Assembly (NCBI GenBank): GCA_009760885.1
Contig: CM019709.1
Coordinates: 31,425,713-31,489,712 of the forward strand
Source of the DNA: Achatina immaculata
Taxonomy: Eukaryota > Mollusca > Gastropoda > Stylommatophora > Achatinidae
Direction of reading: 5' to 3'
DNA: 64,000 nucleotides
This document shows positions 23,846 to 35,800 of this stretch, one piece after another. Position 1 is the stretch's first letter. Each line of letters starts with the position of its first letter. Both the position numbers and the translations under genes were made by a program. The notes below the pieces were generated by a model. That model was not told the origin of the DNA. It worked only from the letters and a program-made list of their open reading frames with translations, and searched no databases.

Positions 23846-26800
23846 GTAAAGTTATTACTTTTAAGGCTGATTTAAAAGTTGTAATTCATCGGTCTAAACG
23901 CTTCTGAGTCATTTCTGAATTTATTACCATCGTCCTGACAATAAGTATCTGAGTGGCGAAGTAGTTAGTGCACTAGTCTCTCATGACGAATGAATCTCGT
24001 CGGAGGTGCCCAAATTAGCCAGCTGTAGAAATAGGCACCTGCCTTCTTTTGGAGCTGGGGAAGGAATGGCGGGTAGGTGAGAGGATGACCACAGCATCCT
24101 CTAATGCAGTGTTTCCCAATATTTTTTAATCACGCCCCACATCAACGCCTCAAAAATACTGATGCCTCATCTTCCCCTACCCTTCCGCAATAGTTGGGCG
24201 AAGTTGTGAAAATAGTGTAATATAAATATATTCTACGTGTCCCCCACACCCTCCCTCCCCTCAAAATTCAAACCCCCCCCCCCCCCCCGGGACGTACGCA
24301 CAACGTTGGGAAACACTGCTCTAGTGTGTCGACAAGTGGAGGAAAATATGGACACTACTATCATATCCCCTAGGTGCCTTCGTGCTATAATAGTTCTACC
24401 TTTATCATCCTTACTATCATATCTCCTAGGTGCCTTCATGGCATAATAGTTCTTCCTTTATCAACCTTACTATTATATCTTCTAGGTGCTTTCATGACAT
24501 AATAGTTCTACCTTTATCATCCTTACTATTATATCCTCTAGGTGCCTTCATGACATAATAGTTCTACCTTTATCAACCTTACTATTATATCCTCTAGGTG
24601 CCTTCATGACATAATAGTTCTACCTTTATCAACCTTACTATTATATCCTTTAGGTGCCTTCATGACATAATAGTTCTACCTTTATCAACCTTACTATTAT
24701 ATCCTATAGGTGCCTTCATGACATAATAGTTCTACCTTTATCAACCTTACTATTATATCCTCTAGGTGCCTTCATGATATAATAGTTCTACCTTTATCAA
24801 CCTTACTATTATATCCTCTAGGTGCCTTCATGACATAATAGTTCTACCTTTATAACCTTACTATTATATCCTCTAGGTGCCTTCATGACATAATAGTTCT
24901 ACCTTTATCAACCTTACTATTATATCCTCTAGGTGCCTTCATGACATAATAGTTCTACCTTTATCAACCTTACTATTATATCCTCTAGGTGCCTTCATGA
25001 CATAATAGTTCTACCTTTATCAACCTTACTATTATATCCTCTAGGTGCCTTCATGACATAATAGTTCTACCTTTATCAGCCTTACTATTATGACACCACT
25101 ATCAATTTTTTTTTCTTAAGGCTACTGATTGTAGAGCAAGGATACCTGAGCAGATTTTCAAAGTTAATCATGATATTGCTGCAGTGATAAGACAGACCCA
25201 CCTGCAGTAGTGGACTACCTTTAAATAATGTTACCTCCTGGATGCTGCTAATGATATCTAGATTATCATGACAGTATGGGACAGACTATAGATAACTTGA
25301 CCATCTTTTCTAAGTTCAAATATGGGACATCTAGTTTTTGTGTGTGTGGGGTTGGGGAGTAACACAAAATTTCCCTCTCATGCTATCCACATAAACACTG
25401 AAATTCCTTCTTGTTTCTAAACATAGATAAACAACTGGAATACAGGACAAAATGGGACACATGTTTTAAAATGGAGGATATTTAGGTATCCTGCCTGAAA
25501 TCATACAATTTGCAGTACAAATCCCTACAGTATGGAGCTGTCCCTTCTAATATGGGATGGTTGGTCACTTTACTGTAGGTATAATCAAAATATTCCTTCA
25601 CACCATAAGCAAAATCCCTTGAAATTTCAGAAAATTGTTTCCAGAAAACAGTGTCATTTGTGAGGAGTGTGGTTTTCTGACATTCTCATATGCCAAAAAT
25701 ATGGTTTATTTCTGAGCTGTCAGCAGTGGGGGATTAGGTGAATAGGTTTAAGCCTAGGGTCATGGAAGTGCAGGAAGATTAGAATAATAAACTTAAGCTT
25801 AGGGTCATGGAAGCACAAGGAGATTAGATTAATAAACTTAAAGCTTAGGGTCATGGAAGCACAAGGAGATTAGAATAATAAACTTAAGCTTAGGGTCATG
25901 GAAGTGCAGGGAGATTAGATTAATAAACTTAAGCTTAGGGTCATGGAAGTGCAGGAAGATTAGATTAATAAACTTAAGCTTAGGGTCATGTAAGCACTTG
26001 GAGATTAGATTAATAAACTTAAGCTTAGGGTCATGGAAGTGCAGGGAGATTAGATTAATAAACTTAAGCTTAGGGTCATGGAATTTTATACTGTAATTGT
26101 ATACTGTAATGGCTATTCATTTGTAATACAACATTCACTCTAAACTACTCTATCAACCAGGAGACTGATTCTCATGAAAACAAACTCCAGATACTGCAGT
26201 CATCGAAAGGATACTTCAATGCTGAACAGGTAATGAATAAATGAAGTTTATTTTCTTATAGAACATGTAATTTAAAATAAATGTATACTTTATTAAGCAA
26301 AAAAGTATACAGTATTAAAAGGTTAAGTAGAAAAGGTTGCTTTTTTTCTGCTTTTGCCAGCAGTTATTGTAAGCAGATGTTTGGAAACAAAAATGACTGT
26401 GCTAAAGTGAAGGCATATTTATCTAGGCTGATGAATTAGATCGATTTCTTCTTTCTTCTTCTTCAGTCTCCCCGTAACTGCAAGCTGGTGTTCTTTGCAG
26501 CCAGTGCAGCAGTGAGGATGTTGACCCACAGCACTGTATTGGCTTAGGAGTGGATTGTGGCAGCTACGAGGGTTGATTGATACGTTTTTGGCATAAGGTA
26601 CAATGGATTATTTGTGGACAGCTTTTTTGGGTTATTTCTCAACATAGTCCGCTTGCAAGTTTATGTACTTAGTCCAGCCATCCTGGAGCATACGGATCCC
26701 TTCTTTGTAAAAGTCAGCATCTTGTGAAAGTAGAAAATGGTCTACAACATGAATGACGTCATCATCTGAAGCAAATTTGCGACCACTGAGCTCCTTTTTG

Positions 26801-29800
26801 AGTTTGGTAAACAGGTAATAGTCCGAAGGGGCCAAATCTGGTGAATGGCGGCCATTGCCACCACCAACCTGTGAACTGGAGTATTGTCATGTGAAAGATG
26901 ACTCCTCTCGTCAATTTCCCTCGACGCTTTTCCTTCAATTTGACCTGCAGTTGCTTCACAAGGCCCCGGTGATCGTTCTGCCCTTTTGAAGATAACCTAC
27001 CAATAGCACACCTTCTGAATCACAAAAGATGGAAACCATCACTTTGCCTGAAAACAGAACCACCCTTGCTTTCTTTGGAGGTGGGGATCCATGTTTCCAC
27101 TGCTTTGATTGTTCTTTGGTTTCTGGTTGAAAATGATGAACCCAAGTCTCATCCATAGTCACAAATTGCTGAAGAAACTTTTCAGAATCTGCAGAAAAAT
27201 GGCCATGGACATGTTGAGACGCTGTCGTTTGTGATCAGCTCCAAGAAGTTTCGGGACCTGTTGAGCAGAGACCTTTGTCATTTGAAGATCATTGTGAATA
27301 ATGACATGAACACGTTCCTAGGAGGTGCCCAACTCAGTAGCAATGTACCGCTCAGTTAGTTGTCAATCCTCCATTATCATGTCATGGATTCTTCTGGTGG
27401 TTTCATCGGTGGTTACCGTTCTTGGTCTTCCTATATGGGGATCATCTTCCAGACTCTCCCTTCCATGTTTGAATTGAGCTGTCCGTTTCTTCACTGTGCT
27501 GTAAGAAGGGGCACTCTCCCCTAGAGTCTCTACCATATCCTTGTGGATCTCCTTATATGATAAGCCTTTGATGTAGAGTTGCGAATGACTGCTCGATGAG
27601 AAATTTTATCCATTTTCTCAATTTCTGTCACCCCTTACCACTTCAGTAGCCTGTAAAAATAAAATTGGTTGCAGTAAATTTCTTGAAACTTGATGTTTAA
27701 TCTTACATTAACCTGATCTACAAATACACCTAATATCAAATGTGTGTTTCAAGTATTTGTACCTTATGCTGAGAACTTATCAATCAACCCCTTGTATTTT
27801 TTCAGTCCATGAGTGGAGCTGATGAGGAGGTGTGCGATGCTTCTTTAGCAGACTCCACCACCATGAGGACTTTGGCGATCTCTGCTCCACTAGCCAGGCC
27901 AGGCCTGTTATTGGGGAAACCAATAGAAAGGAGGGATAGGGTCATGGTCAGCTATGGTTTGCCAACCCTGATGGGTTTTCTTTCAGCCGTTTATCTCTGT
28001 TATAGGCTGGCAGAATCCTGTATGATGTCTAATACAGGATGACACAATCCTATATGATCTCTTATTACAGAATGGCAGAATCTTGTATAATTTCTAATAC
28101 AGGATGACAGAATCCTGTATGATCTCTATTACAGAATGGCAGAATCCTGTATGATCTCTAATACAGGATGACAGAATCCCGTATAATCTCCTTTACAGGC
28201 TGATAGATAATTTATACTGACAGAATCCTGTATGATAATCTATCTCTATTCTGGACTCACAGAATCTCATATGACCTCAGAAAATAAACTTATGTGTTGC
28301 TGACTGCCAAATAGGAGACTTGACTTGATTAATCTGGACTCGAGTGTGACTTAAGTCACTTTAAAGACTCAACATAGAACAGTGACTTGGAGTCAGCTTG
28401 TGACTTGATATTTTTTCAGTCAGGCAACTTGACTTTACTGCAGCTCTTTTATTGGTAAGACAACACATGCTTCACTGGCATCAGTGTCCTGTGTGCTGTC
28501 AGACATATTTTATTTGTGGATCTATGATCAATTTTGCAAAGACTGCATTTCAGAGAATGAGAAACATATTATGCAAGGCATCCTTAGATGTTAGAAAATG
28601 GGTCCTAAATTACTATACTGAGCCTATCTTATTATATGGAAGTGAAACATGAACAATAGGCGCATCTGCACAAAGATCATTGGAAGCAATATAAATGTAG
28701 TTTATTATAATAATGTTGTGAATCCCAGGACAGCAAAGTTTACAGATGAAGAATGTATAAGAAGAGTGGAAGAGACAAAAAAGTCTTGTAAAAAAAATAC
28801 GCGAGAGACAATGTACTTTCATAGGACATGCAATGAGAAGAGGGGGCATTGAAAATGTATTGCAACAACAGGAAAAATAGAGAGAAGAAGAGCCAGGGGA
28901 AGGCTGAGAGAAATGATACTGGATAGTTTGACGAGATGGTGCGAGAGATCACCAACTGAATTGACGGCCTGCATGAAGGATCAGGTACTATGGAGAAACA
29001 TAGTGACCAATGACAGCTTGTACAGCACTTTATGATGATGATGATAATGATGATCTGTTTAGATTAGTGCATGACTATACACAAGAAACTTGCGAGATTT
29101 TTACTGCGCTGTCAACTACCATGACTGAACTCAAGGAATCATTCTACTCGGCAGAAAACTGATTAGAGTCTGGAGAAGATCACACCGAGGACAATAACAA
29201 TTTTTCTTTAGCGTTAAAATTTGTAGGTCATGGAAATTCTGGTGAAGTATGCATTTTTCTACAGCTTTCAGCAGCAGCCCCTTAGCTTCTGTTGTGCAAT
29301 CTCTCACTGTGATTAGGTCTGGTAGAGTAGACATACATGCAGAGTAATCAGAAAGAGATAGTGACAGCTGATAAAAACCTGCCTGACCCATGGTTTGGGC
29401 TAGAAAAGCTGTAATGCTAGGATACTGTTCAACAAAAGAAATGCAACACTGCAGTAGTCATAATGGACAACACGTTTCAAACTTGTATCAACATTTTATT
29501 TTATGTGATGAATGTTTAAATCTTGGCATGAAGAAACTTTAAGACTTTAACAATGAAACGATTTTCATTAAATTTGGTTTGGACTTTTAATCTGAGGTGT
29601 CCGTTTCAATAAGGTGTATGACCTCCTCTGGCCTGTATCAGAGAACGACATCTCCTTGATGTGGATCCGACTGTGGAATGGCTGCCCACTCTTCCCGCAG
29701 TGCAAGAGACAACTGTTGGAGATTGGTTGGTGCCATGTCTTGCTGGCGGACTTGTCTGTTGAGTTTATCCCATAAGTGTTCTATTGGGTTCATGTCTGAT

Positions 29801-32800
29801 GACATGGATGGCCACAGAATGGTCTGGACATTGTTGTCAGTGATGAACTGGGTGGTGAGTTGTGCCACATGAGGTCGAGTGTTATCCTGCTGAAAAATTG
29901 ACCCTAGTGCAGCCAGAAGTGGAAGGATGAAAAATTTCAACGACATATTGTTGGACATTCAAGCGTCCTTCATTTGCACCAGGTCGCTTCTTCCCATGAA
30001 GTTGATCATCCCCCACACCAGTACACCTCCACCACCGTGTGGAGGAGCCTCATCCATGCAGTTCTGGGCGTGGCGCTCATGGACTCTGCGTTAAAGTCTT
30101 CTCCATCTATCATGTCGCTGGAGCAGAAAGAATGATTCATCACTAAACCAAACCCTTCTCCAGTCATTTGCAGCAGTCCATTGACGATGCTAGTTCGCCA
30201 ACTGCAGCTGGTTCTGATGATGCCGGTCCGTAAGAACAGGACATGTGTAGGGTCTTCTAGCCCAAAGACCAGCATTGTGCAGATGGTTCCTGACCATTTG
30301 GTCTGAAATTTGACAAGCTGTTGTCATTGACTGGACTGTCGAGGATGCAGATGCAAATCGATTCCTGAGATAACGCATCCGTATGGAGTGGTCTTCGGCA
30401 GGAGTTGTGACTATGGGTCTTCCACTGCGCAGCCGGTCTGCAACTGAGCCAGTTTCTTGAAATCGTCTCCAAAGGCGACTAATGGTGTTTCTAACCAGAT
30501 TAAATTTCTGGCCACCACACTTTGTGACTGTTCAGTCTGTAAACGTCCAATGATGATGAGTTGTTCTGTAGTGAGATAAGCCATACTTGCACATTGAATT
30601 TTCAAACGAATTGATTCAAGGAGTGTCAGTCATAGGCATTCAGCAACATTGTCAGTGAGTTTGGCATTCAGTAAGTTTCACGGGATTCTTGTGAACCTGT
30701 CATGAGTTATTGGCAAAAATGCTGTTTTGACTAGTGTCGCTTTTCTGTGCTCATGAAACATCTGCCGAGTACAGTTCAGGTCAGCACGTGAAGCTGATGT
30801 CTAAGTGAACATTTCAGGCAATTTGCCCTTGTCTGATTAGCAAACTTCAATTTAAATCGCAGCATAGTATTTGTTGCATTTCTTTTTTTTGAACAGTATA
30901 GCATGTCCTTCTTTTCCTTTCTTAAGTCACTTTATCTTCTCTCTTTGTTTACTGTTAAATTGCTGCCAAGATAGACAACTGCATTCACTTTTCTTTGACA
31001 TATTGCTCTAAAAAAAAAGCTGTCATCTACAGTACATTTCATCCTTGATCTTATTTTATTAGGCTCTCAGATCCAACAGATCCATATTTTGTGACTTCTT
31101 AGCTCTGCTGTAACCACATACCACCACTTTTGCTCTCTGCTATAAAATAAGATAGCAAACTCCATGATCATTTATCTCTGTTCTAGGCTGGCAAAATTCT
31201 GTATGATCATTTATCTATGGTCTAGGCTGACAGAATCCACTATGATCATTTATCTCTTTTCTTGGCTGTGAGAATACTGTATGATCTCTGTTCTAAGCTG
31301 ACAGAATTCTGTATGATAATTTATCTTTGTTCTAGACTGATAGAATCATGTATGATCAATCATCTTTTCTGTATGATTCTCTATTCTAGACTGACAGAGT
31401 TATATATGATCTCTTTCTAAGCTGACTGATTTATGTATTATCAATTATCTTCTAGACTGATAGAATTATGTAAGGTCTCTCTTCTAAATTAACAGAATCT
31501 TTTATGATCATTTATCTCTATTCCTGATACAAATAATTTTGAATGATTATTTATCACTATTCAAGGCAAGCATAATCCTCCATGTTTTCATAGCTTTGTT
31601 CCAGCAAAAGGAATCCTTTGTGATAAATAATCTTCTGTTATGTTTACAGGCTGCCAGAATCCTTTATGAATTGCCACGTCCAGCAGATAAAGTCAGAGCA
31701 TTGAGAATTCTAGAGCCGGTGAGTAGAGAGTATTACAGAATATAAAAAAACAAACAATGTTATGCTATTCCTGTTGTGTATCTTCAGTTTGATTCTTGTA
31801 GTCTGAACTGATGAGCAGTGGTAGATTTAAACTTGATGAGGCCCTAGCTTAGAGCCCCCCCCCCCCAATCAGACAGAAGCCTTGTGGAGTGAAAGGTGCT
31901 AAACCAGTGCTTCCCAACATTTTGTTGGATAATTGGATAATGCCCCCCCCCCCCCCCACAGCAAAGATTTTGATTACACTACCCACACCCACCCATCCCT
32001 TATCCAGCATGATAGTCAACCTTGTCTTGTCTTGTCTCCTTCCTCATATACCTTTTAGTTTTGAGGGGAGAAATAGATGTATTGATAGGGCTCGACGATT
32101 TGCTTCATATAATGGGATATTATAACTTGTATACTGAAAATATAATGAGGAATGTTAGAGAAGATGTAGACAAAGAATATTACAATGTCATAACAATTGG
32201 AGGTTATGAAATACCAGAGATTAGATATGCTGATGACACAGTATTACTGTCCACAACACAAAAAGGAATGGAAAAACGAATTATGTCAGTCCGTAAGAAC
32301 AGCAAAGAGCAGAACCTCTATCTTAATGCAAAGAAAACTAAATTGATGACAACTGACAAAACAAACAAGGAAGGTGAAATATGTATCAATGAGGAAAAAC
32401 TGGAAGAAGTGGAGAGTTTTGAATATCTTGGATCACTACTAACTAATAATGGAGATACAATGAGGGAAATTAAAAGGAGGACATCTATTGCTCTTCAGAA
32501 AGTAAAACAAATAAAGAATCTGTGGAGAGGAGCAGACAGAACTACAAAAATAAGATTTTTAAGGGCATGCATCTTTACCATCACAACATATGCCTGTGAG
32601 ACCTGGACACTTAACAAAACAGCTGAGAAACACATAAATGCCTTTGAATGTAAATGCTACAGAAGAGTTCTTCAAATATCATGGGCACAAAAAAGAATAA
32701 ATACATCCATATCACAGGAACTTAATATTGAAGAAGGCTGGCTAGTAAAGAGGATTAAAGAGAGAAAACTTAAATATTTTGGACACATTAAACATCATGA

Positions 32801-35800
32801 TAATTTAGAGAAGACCGTATTGGAAGGATACATAATGGGAAAAAGAAAAAGAGGAAGACCAAAACGAAGATGGCTGCAGGACATCGTTGACGATCTGCAA
32901 ATGGATGCCGCAGCAGCAGGCCATCTTGCTCACAACCGAGAGGCCTACAGGAGTGCTATTAGGGAGGCAAAGTTCCGCAAGGGACATGCAAATGAATGAA
33001 TGAGTGAATGAATGGGATATTTAATGCTTCTGTAATTTCCTCTCTCCATCTCTTGCGTGGGCGGCCTCTTCCTCTGTCACCTACGAATCTTAGTGTGAAT
33101 GTTTCCTGTGATATACTGTCTGGCAGTAACTGTTCACAACCAAACCATTTAACTTGCTGTTTCTGGATATAGTGTAATACTGGTGTTACTCCAACCTTTG
33201 CCCTGATGGTGTCATTTCTTATTTGGTTTCTTCTTGTCACATTTAGTATTCTCCTTAAACATCTCATTTCTGTCGTGATGATTCTTCTTGTGTTCTTGGC
33301 TGTTAGTGTCCATGTTTGATATTGATAGCATAGAGTTGGTAGGAAAATTGTATTGTACAGTGCCCTTTTTATTTCAGTTGTGATGTATTTGTTTTTCAGT
33401 AAAGGAGTCATTTGTCCAATGATCTGATTTGCATTATTGCATCTGTTCTCAATCTCAGCGTCAATTGTCCCTGAGGATGATATTATGCTACATAGGTATT
33501 TGAAATGTCACTAGTCAACCAAGTTCTGAAAAAGTATACTATAAATATATTCTAAAGGCCCCCCAAAAATATTCAAAATTCCCCCCCGTGGATCATAAAC
33601 CCCATGTTGAGGAACACTGCCTTAAACTGGAGCTTGTTTAGCTTATGCCTGTATATGCTGATGAGGCCAGTTGTTACTGAATTTTAATATTTTGAATTCT
33701 CAGAGACAAATTTTATCAGATATTATAGAAAATGTTTGTAACATAAGAAATCAAAATGAACTTAGACACAGGCCTCATCAAAAGGATAGTGTTTTTATCT
33801 TTATGGATGTCTGTGTAACAGTGATTATGTCACTTGTCTGTCTCTCTCTCTCTCTCTCATCATGAAAGTCAGTGGTTTGAATCACTAAGGACCCTCAGCC
33901 ACCAATTTTTAGAAATGGGTACCTGGTTTTGGAGCTGAGGAAGGACAGCCAACCAGACAAGATGCTGACACTTCATCTAGCATTTCAACAGGTCAAGGAA
34001 AAAATGGAAACAATACCGTATCCTCTAGGTCCCTCTATTCCATGGTAGGATTACCTTCACCCTTTTTTTTATGTTACTGGGGGAATAAAGAAGGTATATG
34101 TCATTCCACTTGTAATGGATGTTAAGGTTTTGAAGATTAGTGAAATTAATTACCAGAACTTTTTTTCAGTGAAATTAATTACCAGAGCTTTCTTTCAGTG
34201 AAATTAATTACCAGAGCTTTCTTTCAGTGAAATTAATTACCAGAGCTTTCTTTCAGTGAAATTAATTACCAGAGCTTTCTTTCAGTGAAATTAATTACCA
34301 GAGCTTTCTTTCAGTTGCTGATGACACAGTGCTGATAGCTGAGAACCAACAAGACCTGCAAAATCTCTTGGATAAATTCGCCAAAGAAAGTGAATAGAAA
34401 GGCCTTACTTTAAACATCAAAAAGACAGAGACTATGGTTATATCTAAGAAGCAGAATCCACCAACATGCAGTATAAAATTAAACAGAACTATTCTAAAGC
34501 AGGTGCAGAAATTCAAATACCTTGGAGCAGTAATAACCTCAGATGGGAAATGCAGAACAGAAATTAGTAACAGAATAGGCCAAGCAAAGACTACATTTCA
34601 GAGAATAAGAAACATATTATCCAACACATCCTTATCAATGAATGTTAGAAAACGAGTCCTAAAATGCTATATTGAGCCTATCCTGTTATATGGAAGTGAA
34701 TCATGGACAATAGGCAGGTCTGCACAAAAATCGTTGGAAGCAGCAGAAATGTGGTTTATTAGAAGAATGTTGCGAATGCCCTGGACAGCAAAAATAACTA
34801 ATGAAGAACATATGAGAAGAACTGGAGAGACAAAAAAATCTTGTAAAAAAAATAAGAGAGAGACAATGTACTTTCATAGGACATGCAATGAGAAGAGGGG
34901 GTATTGAAAATATTATAACAACAGAAAAAAATAGAAGGAAGAAAATCAGGAGGAAGACCAAGAGAAAAGATACTGGACAGTCTGACAGGATGGTGTGAGA
35001 GGAGATCACCAACTGAGCTGATGGCCTGCATGAAGGATCGTGTACTCTAGAGAAGCATAATAAGCCAACACCAGTTGGCATGGCACTTGATGATGATGAT
35101 GATTTCTTTCATTGAAATTAATTACCAGAGCTTTCTTTCAGTGAAATTAATTACCAGTACTCTCTTTCAGTAAAATTAATTACCAGAACTTTCTTTCAGT
35201 GAAATTAATTACCAGTGCTCTCTTTCAGTAAAATTAATTACCAGAACTTTCTTTCACTCTACAGATTCCAGAAACATGTTTTTTCTGAGTGTACAAGTAT
35301 ATATGCACCAGAAATTCTCTTATGGATTTTCGCCAATGAAATAAAGAATTTTTTAATTCATTTTTTTAGAGCCATATAATTAATTATAATTATGTCAGAA
35401 TAGTTATACTTTTAAATTATAGATAATTTTAACAAAAATATAGCTTTGAAGTCTCTAATAAACAATTTTTTAATTGTATACATTATTTTCAAAATAATAT
35501 ATCATCTCAAATTCATAACATTATATTTACTCCAGTGTGGCTAAAAATTTATTAATAATTATGCCTATGGAGAGCTCTTTTAGCCTTTTAAATATGTACG
35601 CAAATTTGCTATTGTTATGACCTACCTATTCTTGCAATAGCAGCCTTTTAGTTTCTAAATATTGAGGGTTTTGTTTACAGGATGTCACTTTTAATACCTG
35701 TATTTTCTTAATATCACTTCAGGGATTGGCTCATATAATACCTGTATTTTCTTGATATTGCTTCAGAAACTACCTCATTTAATACCTGTATTTTCTTGAT

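Larger units (their letters stand above)
31905..33619. mobile_element. hAT-like MITE carrying two nested LINE insertions
   Basis: Ends cagtgcttcccaac (left) and gttgaggaacactg (right), flanked by diverged 8-bp duplications tgctaaac / ccttaaac. Removing the LINE-K insertion leaves about 216 bp that align with the 212-bp MITE at 24107 (shared ataaatatattcta, tcaaaattc, poly-C). Confidence 0.75.

Noticed and set aside
32022..32121. N-terminal 30 or so codons of the 325-codon RT frame
   Set aside because: They come from antisense LINE-K and MITE sequence outside the LINE-T target duplication, so they are not part of the RT protein.
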